A DNA stretch of 41,892 nt from Treponema sp. (GTDB lineage Bacteria; Spirochaetota; Spirochaetia; Treponematales; Treponemataceae). Numbering within the stretch: the first letter of the stretch is position 1; each line of letters begins with the position of its first letter. The notes beneath the pieces were generated by a model. It was not told the origin of the DNA. It saw nothing but the letters and a program-made list of their open reading frames with translations, and did no database searches. Both the position numbers and the translations under genes were made by a program. The stretch lies in contig JAAYNH010000002.1 in the NCBI GenBank assembly GCA_012520945.1, positions 1 through 41,892 on the forward strand, in the 5' to 3' direction. Shown in pieces: positions 32,966 to 41,863 of the stretch.

Positions 32966-35005
32966 TTACTTAGATCTTGAACGACGTGTTTTTCCGGAGT
33001 CAACAACACCTTTTGATGTTGATTTTTTAGCTGTAGACTTTGTATCTGCTTTTTTTGCAGTTGTCTTTTTAACTGTTTTTTCCGGAATTGACTTTGTATC
33101 AGCACCTTCATTTACTGCAGCTAAAAGCTGAGCAGAAGGAGAAGATGTAGCTTCTACATTGCTAGCTGTAACATCATCGCTTGGAGCAAATGATTGAGAT
33201 AGGTCAACACGTACAGTTGAACGACGGCGACTAAATGATGCAAAGGCTGCATCTTGGAAACCTTTTGAAACACTGTGTAAGAATTCATTAAGAACGTTTG
33301 CCATTCCATCAAGAGTTGCTTTTTTACGTTTAATGGAAGTAATATCCATATCCATCAAAAGACCCGGTTGAATATGGAACGGATTAATCATATAGTCGAA
33401 GCGATCAAATTCTTTTTGTAAAAACGAAAGGCGTTCTTCCATAACACGTCTTTCAATAGGATATTGATAATCGTACATTGATTTAAGTTTGTTACGCATA
33501 ATGATAAGTTTTGAACGAATCTTATCTTTTTCATATAAGTAAGTTTGATTCATTTCTTCAACTTCAGTATCATTTGGTTTTACAAAAGACACTTCGTCCC
33601 AAACTTTTGCCGTATCTTCATAAATTGGATCGCCGTTTTTCTTATAGCGTGAAATAATCTTCTTCTTATATAAAGCCGCTAAATCATCAAAGTCCGCAAT
33701 ACGAGTAAAACGTTTTGAATCATCGTAGTCTGTATTAAGAACGTCCCAGAGATGTTCTACTTCCGTAGCAAAACTAGCTAATTGAACACGATATGCCTCA
33801 CGTTCGTTAATGAGCTGAGCATTGTCATAATATTTCAAGCAAATTGAGTAGCGTTCATCCGGAAGATTTGCAACGTCCGTATCTTCATATTCACGAAGAA
33901 CAAGCTCACGAGCATTTTTCAAGTTTTCGATATATTGATAACCCATTTTTGATGTATCAAGAATAGATGTCAATGAGTTAATTATCGTATTAAATCCGCG
34001 GTTACGAATATTTTCAAGGTCAATAATCTTTTTCAAGTTTTCACGAATATTCATTTGGTCAAAAGTTGCCGGATCGATTTCCGCACGAAGATCTTCAATG
34101 CGGTCGAAAAGTTCTTTTGCCATAATTTGATAGCGTTTACTCTTTGGATTATCTTTATCATCATCGGTCATTTTTGTAACGCCGTTCATTTTTGCGAAAA
34201 CCAATTCGCCGTCTGTCATTTCATCAAGACCTTCATCAATGCGAGCATTTTTAATATTTTCAACTTCTTTATCCAATTGCTCCATGATGTGTTTTGATAA
34301 CAAGTCTTTAATCAAATATTCAACCGTTACTTGATAATGGAAAATAGGACTGATAAGTTCTGAGTCCAAGATATTTATTGAAAGTTTAACATCTGTAACT
34401 GTTTTAGGCTTATGGATATTATCCTTGAAAGCACATTTTACAATTGAATATGCATTTTCACCACGAACAAAAGCACCTACGTCCGTTTTTTGACGCAACA
34501 AAGAGTTTGTCAATGTTTCCAAATCGTTAACACCGCGTTGAACGTGCCCTTGCAAGTGTCCGTACATATTTACAATTGATTTTTCAATCTCTGCCGTATT
34601 AAATTTATCTGCACCACCTACAGCATCCAACAAACCGGCAATTTCTTTTGGTGTATAGCGGTTTAAAACTTTCATTTCTTCTTTATCAATGAAGTCACGA
34701 ACTTTTTTTACCATTTCATCTTCAGATGTTACAATATAGCGGTTAAACATATTTTGATAGTTCTGATTGAAATAGTTGTACAACTTTTCTTTCATACCAC
34801 CCATAATGTCTAATTGCTCTAAAACTTCCGAAGGGAGTTTAGCTGTAACGTGATGAAGCACTTTATTTGCTTCTTCTTCAAGAAGTTTGTTTACCTCTTC
34901 CTGTTGATCGCGATAATCCTGAGCCAATGAGTTTCTGGAACCAACTGCACTAGGTGTTGTTGGGTCGAATACGTTAGGGCTTTTACGGATGTCAAGACTA
35001 CTCAT
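32966..35005 (-). CDS. cfpA: Cytoplasmic filament protein CfpA
   Basis: 679 residues, matching the roughly 79-kDa CfpA of treponemes in length and features. It is almost wholly charged helix with coiled-coil character (for example about 25-75 and 520-560), no signal peptide and no membrane helix. The last 35 residues are a basic Lys/Ser/Thr/Arg tail. CfpA forms the ribbon of cytoplasmic filaments beneath the inner membrane along the cell body, and its loss disturbs cell division in T. denticola. AAAGGAG precedes the ATG, and its promoter has strong A-tracts, in keeping with an abundant structural protein. The call relies on remembered family features and gene order. Confidence 0.88.
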   Translation of the reverse strand: MSSLDIRKSPNVFDPTTPSAVGSRNSLAQDYRDQQEEVNKLLEEEANKVLHHVTAKLPSEVLEQLDIMGGMKEKLYNYFNQNYQNMFNRYIVTSEDEMVKKVRDFIDKEEMKVLNRYTPKEIAGLLDAVGGADKFNTAEIEKSIVNMYGHLQGHVQRGVNDLETLTNSLLRQKTDVGAFVRGENAYSIVKCAFKDNIHKPKTVTDVKLSINILDSELISPIFHYQVTVEYLIKDLLSKHIMEQLDKEVENIKNARIDEGLDEMTDGELVFAKMNGVTKMTDDDKDNPKSKRYQIMAKELFDRIEDLRAEIDPATFDQMNIRENLKKIIDLENIRNRGFNTIINSLTSILDTSKMGYQYIENLKNARELVLREYEDTDVANLPDERYSICLKYYDNAQLINEREAYRVQLASFATEVEHLWDVLNTDYDDSKRFTRIADFDDLAALYKKKIISRYKKNGDPIYEDTAKVWDEVSFVKPNDTEVEEMNQTYLYEKDKIRSKLIIMRNKLKSMYDYQYPIERRVMEERLSFLQKEFDRFDYMINPFHIQPGLLMDMDITSIKRKKATLDGMANVLNEFLHSVSKGFQDAAFASFSRRRSTVRVDLSQSFAPSDDVTASNVEATSSPSAQLLAAVNEGADTKSIPEKTVKKTTAKKADTKSTAKKSTSKGVVDSGKTRRSRSK

Positions 35006-35062
35006 AATATCTCCTTTAATAATTTATTCCTAATGATTTTGCAGAATAACTCTACATACTAA

Positions 35063-35128
35063 ATTATAAACAAAGTTTTCCAAATGTAAAGCATTTTTTT
35101 TTTTTTTTGCATTTTTTTTTTATTTTTT
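35063..35128 (-). promoter_or_regulatory. Strong promoter of cfpA with A-tract UP element
   Basis: On the minus strand TTTACA (35090-35085), 16 bp, TATAAT (35068-35063). Directly upstream are A-tracts of 15, 10 and 6 bases (35094-35108, 35112-35121, 35123-35128), which can bend DNA and bind the polymerase alpha subunit. The leader would be about 50 bases. Confidence 0.7.
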
Positions 35129-35138
35129 GCAACGTTTA

Positions 35139-35166
35139 TTGCAAAATATCTAAAATATGCTATTAT
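35139..35166 (+). promoter_or_regulatory. Promoter of the vWFA gene
   Basis: TTGCAA (35139-35144), 16 bp, TATTAT (35161-35166), with TGC before the -10 making it extended. The leader ends in GGAGG. It shares the A-tract block with the divergent cfpA promoter. Confidence 0.5.
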
Positions 35167-35203
35167 ATAGTTAATACGGATAGATAAAGTATCGGAGGAA
35201 ACG

Positions 35204-35809
35204 ATGAAAAAAATTATTTTTTTAATAAGTCTTATCTTTATTCTTGCAGGAATGTCTTTTGCCACGGAACGTACAGAAGGAGCAACTTTTTATATTGTTA
35301 TTGATAAATCCATCTCTATGGAAGAAAGTGGTGCTTTTGAACAAGTTAAATCATGGCTGACAACTGATTTTATTCCAAAAAAAATAATAGCCGGTGACAG
35401 ACTTGTGCTTTATACTTTTTATGGAAGAACGGAAAAAGTTGCAGACATCATTTTAAATACTGACAGTGACAAAAGCAAGCTTTATGAAATTTTAGACATA
35501 TTAAAAGCCGACGGCAAATTTACGGACATCGGTTTAGCTGTTGAAACAGTTCGTCGCGTTGCTGCTAAAGAAAGTCCCGGACGTCTTACTTCAATGATAG
35601 TTATCACAGACTTAAAGCAAGAAGCCGATTTTTCTTCACCGTTTGCCGGTGTTTATGCTTTCCAAAATCGATATATGAAATATGATAAAATCACTTCTCA
35701 TGGCAGAGACTGGTATGAAATTAGCGTACGTATTCCTCCTGAAGCTGATGCAATGGCAAAACAACTATATGCAATTATTGCAAATTCACCGGCAAACAGA
35801 GATTTATAA
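35204..35809 (+). CDS. Secreted von Willebrand A-domain protein (Tp0750-like)
   Basis: 201 residues. A signal peptide ends near residue 20 (GMSFA). The vWFA domain fills most of the rest and its metal site looks complete: DKSIS (D-x-S-x-S), a threonine in FTDIGLA and an aspartate in VITDLKQE. Such sites bind Mg2+ or Ca2+ and host or surface ligands. Its place next to cfpA and before a long anchored protein matches the T. pallidum Tp0750-Tp0751 pair, where Tp0750 is reported to degrade host clotting proteins. That role is not assumed here. GGAGG precedes the ATG, and the next gene starts nine bases later. Confidence 0.82.
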   Translation: MKKIIFLISLIFILAGMSFATERTEGATFYIVIDKSISMEESGAFEQVKSWLTTDFIPKKIIAGDRLVLYTFYGRTEKVADIILNTDSDKSKLYEILDILKADGKFTDIGLAVETVRRVAAKESPGRLTSMIVITDLKQEADFSSPFAGVYAFQNRYMKYDKITSHGRDWYEISVRIPPEADAMAKQLYAIIANSPANRDL

Positions 35810-35818
35810 TACATATAT

Positions 35819-37330
35819 ATGAAAAAAAAACTTCTCATTATTTTTATTATTATTACTTTTATTTTAGGTGCTTTGTTAATTGGTCGTTTTGTATTTTTTC
35901 ATCAAAAACCAATAATGACCGGTTCAAAAACAATTGTACCTAAATCAAAAGACTCAGCAACGCAAAACACTACATCTTCGTTGGATAGTGAAGAAAAGAT
36001 GCAAGTAACGTTAACATCTTTCATTCCGTTAGAAAGCGATGAAACTCTAATCGGTACACATTCCATCGATTTAAACAACGATACTTTTGAAGATCAAATT
36101 GTTGCAATAAAAAAATCAACATCACCTTTTATCACTTTAATAGTAGGACTTTATAAACCCAAACTTACAAAATATGAAAGAACAATGGAAATTGCAACAG
36201 AAATATCACAAGTAAAAACTTTTTCATTCACCACAATGGATATTACGGGGGAAAGAAAAAATACTCTTCTTTATTCAGGATTTACAGACACAAACGATTC
36301 CGTTTTACAGGCATTTAACGGCTCAGTTAATGACTACGGTGTTTTTGTAATGCATAAAATTGTTGACTTAAAGTCTGACGGTTCAATCTATATTGAGCAG
36401 ATACAAAGAACGGATGCTTATGCCATGTCTTTAGTAAACGGAGAAAGTTTTCCAATTTGGGTTTATAGTTCCGATACAGAAAATAATAAAGAAAGTTTTG
36501 ACCAAATTCAAACTAAATATACTTGGGATAAAACTTTTCAAATGTATTCAAAACAATATGAAACTCGTGTTGCCGGAAATAAAATTGCCGCAAAAGAGCT
36601 AGCTCGCATTCAAGACGGCACCGTTGAAACTTTTATTTCCTTTTTGGACGGATTATGGTTTCAATCTGCTAACAAAACCGACGAAACTCGATATTTGTTT
36701 TTTGATAAAGCAGAAAATGAGATTGTATTTTTACTGGATCAAATTCAAGAGATTTATACAATTACAAACAGTACAATCCGTCGAAGCGGAATTTTTATGT
36801 CCGCTGCTAATAAAAGTATTCAAAATTTAACTCGACGTCTTGACATTACATTAGTTAGCACAGACACAATTCGCATAAGACTAAATGATGATTTGCGCAT
36901 GAGTATAAAAAGTGATTCTGTTTGGGACGGACAATATAAAAAAATGACCGGTAAAATTCAAAACACAGAAAAAAAGACAAATTCATTAAAATCAAATCCA
37001 ATTTCATTACTTAAAACAATTAAGGAGCCTTGGCAATTTCTTGACGGTAACCGTGTTTCTTTTGAAAACAATCAATTTATAATTCATAATGATCAAGGTT
37101 CACAGGAGTTTGCAATTTCACAAATTGAAATTAAAGGAAAAACTTTGCTACAATGTAAATCTGATGGAAAATATTTTACACATAAATTTTATGATATAAA
37201 AAAAATTGAAATGCCTAAAGACTCATCAAAAGAACTAATAGAACTTATTCCCGTTTTAGTTAATACGGACGGATATTTTCCAACAAATGAAGCAACTATA
37301 AAATTAGAAAGAGTCATTGCAACAAATTAA
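35819..37330 (+). CDS. Anchored extracytoplasmic protein in the Tp0751 (pallilysin) position
   Basis: 503 residues. One N-terminal membrane helix (about 4-26) with no lipobox is followed by a Ser/Thr-rich linker and a large beta-rich body. It follows the vWFA gene by nine bases, as Tp0751 follows Tp0750 in T. pallidum, and the later half has repeated strand patterns that could be lipocalin-like. It is more than twice as long as Tp0751. The HEXXH protease motif described for pallilysin is absent anywhere in this protein. There is no Shine-Dalgarno; TATAAT overlaps the previous stop and ends nine bases before the ATG. Homology to Tp0751 is inferred from position and is not proven. Confidence 0.65.
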   Translation: MKKKLLIIFIIITFILGALLIGRFVFFHQKPIMTGSKTIVPKSKDSATQNTTSSLDSEEKMQVTLTSFIPLESDETLIGTHSIDLNNDTFEDQIVAIKKSTSPFITLIVGLYKPKLTKYERTMEIATEISQVKTFSFTTMDITGERKNTLLYSGFTDTNDSVLQAFNGSVNDYGVFVMHKIVDLKSDGSIYIEQIQRTDAYAMSLVNGESFPIWVYSSDTENNKESFDQIQTKYTWDKTFQMYSKQYETRVAGNKIAAKELARIQDGTVETFISFLDGLWFQSANKTDETRYLFFDKAENEIVFLLDQIQEIYTITNSTIRRSGIFMSAANKSIQNLTRRLDITLVSTDTIRIRLNDDLRMSIKSDSVWDGQYKKMTGKIQNTEKKTNSLKSNPISLLKTIKEPWQFLDGNRVSFENNQFIIHNDQGSQEFAISQIEIKGKTLLQCKSDGKYFTHKFYDIKKIEMPKDSSKELIELIPVLVNTDGYFPTNEATIKLERVIATN

Positions 37331-37345
37331 AATCTACTATAAAAT
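37317..37345 (+). promoter_or_regulatory. Promoter of adk
   Basis: TTGCAA (37317-37322, within the end of the previous gene), 17 bp, TAAAAT (37340-37345). The leader of about 47 bases ends in AAGGA. Confidence 0.5.
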
Positions 37346-37398
37346 ATAAACAAGCTCATAAAATTTGAGTGTGCATATTTTTTTTCAAGGACAATATT

Positions 37399-38028
37399 AT
37401 GAAGTTTATTTTTTTAGGACCTCCCGGAGCAGGAAAAGGTACATTAGCCGCAAAAGTCGCCCTTTCTTTCAATATACCACACATTTCAACAGGTGAAATT
37501 TTTCGTACTGCAATCAAAGCAAAAACACCACTTGGATTAAAAGTACAAGAAATTATTGATGCCGGTTCTCTTGTTAGTGATGACATAACAATAGAGTTGG
37601 TTAAAGATCGCTTAACAAAAGACGATGCAAAAAACGGCTTTATTTTAGACGGATTTCCGCGCACAATTGTGCAAGCAGAATCATTAGCTACTTTTTGCAA
37701 CATTGATTCGGTTGTAAATTTTGACATTGCCGATGAAGGCGTTGTTGAGCGTCTTTCCGGTCGCCGAGTTTGCAAAAACTGCGGACAAAACTTCCATGTA
37801 ACTTTTATGCCTCCTAAAACGGAAAGCAAGTGCGATGCTTGTGGCGGTGAACTTTATATCCGTGACGATGATAAAATTGATGCTATTAAACATCGTTTGG
37901 ATGTGTACCGCAAACAAACGGCTCCTCTTATCGATTTTTATCGTAACAAAAATTTACTTACGGACATTGATGCTCGTCCTGCGACAGAAATCATTTTAGG
38001 CGAATTTGAAAGTAAATTTTCAAAATAG
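37399..38028 (+). CDS. adk: Adenylate kinase (long, zinc-LID form)
   Basis: 209 residues from the ATG at 37399, chosen because AAGGA lies eight bases upstream and the family begins MKFIFLGPPGAGKG; a frame from 37369 is longer but unsupported. The P-loop GPPGAGKG, the AMP-binding STGEIFR and the DGFPRT block are intact. The LID domain has four cysteines, C-x2-C and C-x2-C (CKNCG, CDACG), so it probably binds structural zinc. The enzyme balances ATP, ADP and AMP. It is transcribed alone. Confidence 0.97.
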   Translation: MKFIFLGPPGAGKGTLAAKVALSFNIPHISTGEIFRTAIKAKTPLGLKVQEIIDAGSLVSDDITIELVKDRLTKDDAKNGFILDGFPRTIVQAESLATFCNIDSVVNFDIADEGVVERLSGRRVCKNCGQNFHVTFMPPKTESKCDACGGELYIRDDDKIDAIKHRLDVYRKQTAPLIDFYRNKNLLTDIDARPATEIILGEFESKFSK

Positions 38029-38105
38029 TTTTTTTCTTTACTGATAAAAGACTAAACTCTTAAATTTTTTTAATTATCTTTTAATAATATGTGTGGTTTT
38101 TTATA

Positions 38106-38133
38106 TTGTTTTTTTTCTATAATGTGATATAAT
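38106..38133 (+). promoter_or_regulatory. Promoter of the three-domain regulator gene
   Basis: TTGTTT (38106-38111), 16 bp, TATAAT (38128-38133) with TG one base before, an extended -10. A second TATAAT lies at 38118-38123. The leader ends in GGAG. The remainder of 38029-38105 shows no convincing terminator for adk. Confidence 0.5.
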
Positions 38134-38168
38134 TAATTTAATATTGTCATAGTGGAGAAAATTTTAAA

Positions 38169-39497
38169 ATGAAAAAAATTCTTGTTGCATCGACGAATCC
38201 AAGCGTAATACAAACCGTGAAAGCAGCCTGTAAAACGTATGCTGCATATTTTGATCCGGATTTTTACACAAATACAGACGAAGCGATTAGTTTTATTGAT
38301 TATGAATTACCGGAAATTAAAGTTTTGGACTTTACTTCTCCGGACATTGACAGCAACAGAATTTTAGCTGCAATTAATGCTGATCCATGGCTACACAACG
38401 GTGGTATTATTGCTGTTGTAAACAAACCGGCACAAGTTCAAGAAATTGAAGAAAAAAAAGATCCTAACATTCTCATCGTACAAACACTTTACACATTTAA
38501 GGAAAATTTTGCCAGACTATTGCGCATTTTATGGAGCAACCAACAATTCTTATTTAATCGTGGAATGCAAGAACGCATTGGAGGACGTGAAACAGGTTCT
38601 TTTATTTGTGGTAATGACCCTATGGATATTCGTTTATATACAAATTTTTTAGTAAACTATCTTTACTGTTCAAATCGTATTAGCGATGATGACAGATATA
38701 CTTTACAAACTACCCTGATGGAACTTTTAACTAATGCTTTGGAACATGGAAACTGCAAAATTACATATGAAGAAAAAACAAAATGGCTAGAAACTAACGG
38801 TAACATTTTGGAACTCATTGCATCAAAACAAAAAGATCCTGAAATTGCTGCAAAAAAAATACGTATCTCCTATGTCATCGGTAAAAATAAATCTCGCTTT
38901 AGAATCAAAGATGAAGGAGACGGATTTGACTGGAAAAAACGTATGAATACGGATTTTAATGAAGAAACACACGGCAGAGGCATAAAACTTTCTGAAAGTT
39001 TAGTTTCTAGCATGACATACAATGATAAAGGAAATGAGGTTACTTTTGAGATTATGAATTTGCAAAATGCCGCCAACACTGTTCCCGGTATCATGGTACC
39101 TTTTGCAAATATCAAATATTCAAAAAATCAAATTGTATGTCGCCAAAACGATTCCACAAATGACTTGTTTTTTATCGTTTCAGGTAGATATGCCGTTTAT
39201 ACGGATAAAAAACTCGTTTCAGTTTTAACACCAAATGATATGTTCATCGGTGAAATGGCATTTTTACTAAATGACAGACGCAGTGCTACAATTCTTTCTG
39301 TTGATGAAGGCAAGCTCATTCGTATTCCTAAAGTCTCTTTTTTAAATTTGATTCGTAAAAATCCACACTATGGAATTTTCTTATCAAAACTTTTAGCACA
39401 ACGCTTAGTACGACAAACACATCGTTCAGTTTCTTTACTCAATGAAGTTACAGAATTAAAAAAATCAGACTCAATTGATGACACGCTTGATATTTAG
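38169..39497 (+). CDS. Receiver-like, HATPase (anti-sigma type) and cyclic-nucleotide-binding three-domain regulator
   Basis: 442 residues. About 1-115 has a receiver-like alpha/beta pattern with an aspartate in VLDFTSP, but the acidic pair is missing, so it is probably not phosphorylated. About 150-300 is a HATPase_c domain: N-box TLMELLTNALEHG (near 180), DEGDGFDW (near 247) and GRGIKLSESL, like RsbW-type serine kinases. About 310-430 is a cyclic-nucleotide-binding domain (IVSGRYAVY, FIGEMAFLLNDRRSATI). No DNA-binding helix is seen. I infer a signal integrator acting on a partner protein, perhaps an anti-sigma system; no anti-sigma antagonist gene is adjacent. A GGAG is found 11 bases before the ATG. 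Confidence 0.82.
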   Translation: MKKILVASTNPSVIQTVKAACKTYAAYFDPDFYTNTDEAISFIDYELPEIKVLDFTSPDIDSNRILAAINADPWLHNGGIIAVVNKPAQVQEIEEKKDPNILIVQTLYTFKENFARLLRILWSNQQFLFNRGMQERIGGRETGSFICGNDPMDIRLYTNFLVNYLYCSNRISDDDRYTLQTTLMELLTNALEHGNCKITYEEKTKWLETNGNILELIASKQKDPEIAAKKIRISYVIGKNKSRFRIKDEGDGFDWKKRMNTDFNEETHGRGIKLSESLVSSMTYNDKGNEVTFEIMNLQNAANTVPGIMVPFANIKYSKNQIVCRQNDSTNDLFFIVSGRYAVYTDKKLVSVLTPNDMFIGEMAFLLNDRRSATILSVDEGKLIRIPKVSFLNLIRKNPHYGIFLSKLLAQRLVRQTHRSVSLLNEVTELKKSDSIDDTLDI

Positions 39498-39505
39498 GCT
39501 AGAAT

Positions 39506-40918
39506 ATGTCTTTAAATGCTGCAGAAATTTCCCTTATCCTCACAGAACTCAATTTAAAAGATGCATTTATTCGTCAAATTATTCAAAACAGTTTTGACAC
39601 AATTTGTTTTAACATTTTCAAAAATGGAATGTCAAAAAATATTTTAATTTGCTTGGCTGCCGGTTCTTGTCGAATACACGAAACTTTTTCAGAAGTGCCA
39701 AAAAATGAAAAACCTCTTCGTTTTATGCAATTTTTAAAAGCCCATATTAAAGGTTGTAGAATTAGTGAGTGTGAACAAATTGGTTTGGAACGCATTGTAA
39801 AAATTGTCTTTACTCGTGGAGATGAAAAACTATTGATGTTTATTCGCTTGTGGAGCGGTGCGGCAAATATTATTGTTACCGATGAATCTTTGAAAATTTT
39901 AGATGTGTTTTTTAGACGACCAAAACGAAACGAAATTACCGGTGGCACATTTATTTTACCTGAAATACGAGAAAGAAACGAAAATGAAAAAGCAAAATAT
40001 TCTATTGTTAGAAATTTTGATGAAGTAAAAACAAAAAACGGCACATTCAATGAAAAGGTTGATAAATGGTACGCACTACACTCACAAAGTTTGTCCCTTA
40101 AAGTTTTACGCGAACAAGCCCAAAAACATTACGACACACAAAGAAGCCGTATGGAAAATGCACTATTAAAACTGGAAGAAAAACGAAATAGTTTTTTATT
40201 TGCTGAACAATGGAAACATCAAGGCGACTTAATTTTAAGTTTTGGACACTTAATTGATAACGAAAAAAAAATTTTAGAATGTACTGATTACATAACTAAC
40301 TCTGTCATTCGCATTCCAATAGATCCAAAAAAAAATACACATGAAAATGCCGCTATTTTTTACGATAAATATAAAAAGGCTGTTTCTGGTTTAGAAGAGT
40401 TGGAAATTGATATTTCAAAATTAAAAAGCGAAATTTTAAATATTGATTTAATTTATGAAAAAATACAAAAAGAAGAGAATCCTCTACGCATTGAACAAAT
40501 GCTTAGAAAACAAACAAAACCAAAGCAACAAATTATAAAAAAACATCCCGGTTTACAATATGAAATTTCCGGCTGGACAATATTAGTTGGCAGAACATCG
40601 ACTGAAAATGATGAATTGTTACGTCATCATACAAAAGGCCTGGATATGTGGCTTCACTGCAGAGACTTTTCAGGTGCCTTTGTATTTATAAAAAACAGGC
40701 CCGGAAAAACCGTACCTTTAGATATTTTACTTGATGCCGCTAATTTAGCTGTATATTTTTCAAAAGCACGGAAAAACGGTAAAGCAAATTTATTTTATAC
40801 ACAAGTAAAACATTTACGTCGTGCAAAAAATGCATCCAAAGGCACAGTTCTTCCAACAAATGAAAAAAACATCTACATTTCACTTGATAAAGAACGCTTG
40901 AGAAAACTTGGTATTTAA
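39506..40918 (+). CDS. Short NFACT-family protein (RqcH/FbpA-like)
   Basis: 470 residues, about 100 fewer than typical RqcH. The N-terminal NFACT-N domain (1-175) is present, though its usual D-R motif reads as E-R in GLERIVKIVF. A shortened coiled-coil follows (about 200-330). The C-terminal NFACT-R domain is clear: ENDELLRHHTKGLDMWLHC and DFSGAFVFIK (near 368-393), then KGTVLPTNEKNIYI. RqcH proteins bind stalled 50S subunits and add alanine tails; the E-for-D change leaves that activity uncertain here. AGG precedes the ATG. It starts eight bases after the regulator gene, so one transcript is likely. Confidence 0.85.
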   Translation: MSLNAAEISLILTELNLKDAFIRQIIQNSFDTICFNIFKNGMSKNILICLAAGSCRIHETFSEVPKNEKPLRFMQFLKAHIKGCRISECEQIGLERIVKIVFTRGDEKLLMFIRLWSGAANIIVTDESLKILDVFFRRPKRNEITGGTFILPEIRERNENEKAKYSIVRNFDEVKTKNGTFNEKVDKWYALHSQSLSLKVLREQAQKHYDTQRSRMENALLKLEEKRNSFLFAEQWKHQGDLILSFGHLIDNEKKILECTDYITNSVIRIPIDPKKNTHENAAIFYDKYKKAVSGLEELEIDISKLKSEILNIDLIYEKIQKEENPLRIEQMLRKQTKPKQQIIKKHPGLQYEISGWTILVGRTSTENDELLRHHTKGLDMWLHCRDFSGAFVFIKNRPGKTVPLDILLDAANLAVYFSKARKNGKANLFYTQVKHLRRAKNASKGTVLPTNEKNIYISLDKERLRKLGI

Positions 40919-40926
40919 TATATAAT
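40898..40926 (+). promoter_or_regulatory. Promoter of the PAP2-like gene, predicted leaderless
   Basis: TTGAGA (40898-40903), 17 bp, perfect TATAAT (40921-40926). The A of the ATG at 40933 is the seventh base after the -10. No Shine-Dalgarno is present. The -35 lies inside the end of the NFACT gene. Confidence 0.65.
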
Positions 40927-40932
40927 CGCTTT

Positions 40933-41799
40933 ATGAAAAATACTCAAAAGAAAATTAAAGAGTTTTCAATTTTTTCAGCTTATTTTCATGTAATTACAAG
41001 CCCTCTTTCTTTATGGAAACTTTTAAAATATCTAAAAACAATAATTTTCAAATTTTTTGGCATTCAATTTTTTGTTAAATTCGGCCTAAAAAAAATCCCT
41101 GTTTATAATATTGACCATGAATATGATGAATTTGTACCGTTTATGCCTGACAAAGTACAAATTTATCTTGACTTTATTGATTTTTGGATTCGTCCATTCA
41201 GTTTTTTAATTTATGTTCTTGGCTGGAAAAAAGCAAAACCGTATTGTCGTGAATTTTTAAAATTAATTAATACAACTTACAAAAGCGGTGCTGAAGTATA
41301 TTTTCAATGCATGACGACAACAAATAGACCTCCTGCAGGTAAAAATAAATATTTTAAAATGATACATGCATTAGATCCACATTATTTATGCATTCCAAGT
41401 TTACACGTTGCTATCTGTGTTTTAGTAATTTATTTTTACCGTTATGTATTTGAAAAGGAAAACTTCAGCACAATTGACAAAGAACGTTTTTGGAATGAAA
41501 TATTTGCTGATGGCATAGAAATCACCGAAACTGTGCTTTTTGTAAAACAACACAGTGTAAACTGCATTCCTGCTGCAGTATATATGATGCTAAGAATTTT
41601 AGACGACCGATTTTCCATGAATGACGGTGTAGATTTTATTGATGCTCTTTTTGTTAAAACACCTGAAGTATCAACTGAAAATGCTCAAACAATTCGCAAT
41701 CATATTCAATTTATGTTTGAGCAATTAATTTTGGAAAGTCATCATGAGGAAGACTGGACAGTACCGATTATTAGGTGGATTAACGAGCTTAAACATTAA
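40933..41799 (+). CDS. Membrane protein, possibly PAP2-like phosphatase or transferase
   Basis: 288 residues with two or three hydrophobic stretches (about 27-50, 85-100 and 155-170). The sequence TTNRPPAG, then CIPSLHVAICVLVIY (near 153) and VKQHSVNCIPAAVYM (near 205) follow the order of the three PAP2-superfamily motifs (K..RP, PS-x-H and H-x3-D type), but the last lacks the usual aspartate. Relatives of the PSLHV type include inositol-phosphorylceramide synthases. If active, it would act on lipid phosphates. This is a weak reading; the gene may simply be an unknown membrane protein. It is the last complete gene in the window. Confidence 0.5.
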   Translation: MKNTQKKIKEFSIFSAYFHVITSPLSLWKLLKYLKTIIFKFFGIQFFVKFGLKKIPVYNIDHEYDEFVPFMPDKVQIYLDFIDFWIRPFSFLIYVLGWKKAKPYCREFLKLINTTYKSGAEVYFQCMTTTNRPPAGKNKYFKMIHALDPHYLCIPSLHVAICVLVIYFYRYVFEKENFSTIDKERFWNEIFADGIEITETVLFVKQHSVNCIPAAVYMMLRILDDRFSMNDGVDFIDALFVKTPEVSTENAQTIRNHIQFMFEQLILESHHEEDWTVPIIRWINELKH

Positions 41800-41817
41800 T
41801 TTGACAGTGAACACTTT

Positions 41818-41863
41818 TTGTGAGCTCGTTTTGCAGATTTTATAATGGTTTTACAAATCTGCA
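41818..41863 (+). promoter_or_regulatory. Promoter at window end with inverted repeat around its -10
   Basis: TTGTGA (41818-41823), 17 bp, TATAAT (41841-41846). TGCAGATTT (41832-41840) and AAATCTGCA (41855-41863) are exact reverse complements that frame the -10. The gene it serves is beyond the window. The IR could be an operator. Confidence 0.5.

Noticed and set aside
37355..37377. Short hairpin CTCA/TGAG before adk as terminator or riboswitch
   Set aside because: The stem is only four base pairs and lacks a T-run placed to terminate.
41801..41806. Perfect TTGACA taken as a -35
   Set aside because: The next good -10 is 34 bases away. TTGTGA at 41818 has the correct 17 bp spacing to that -10.
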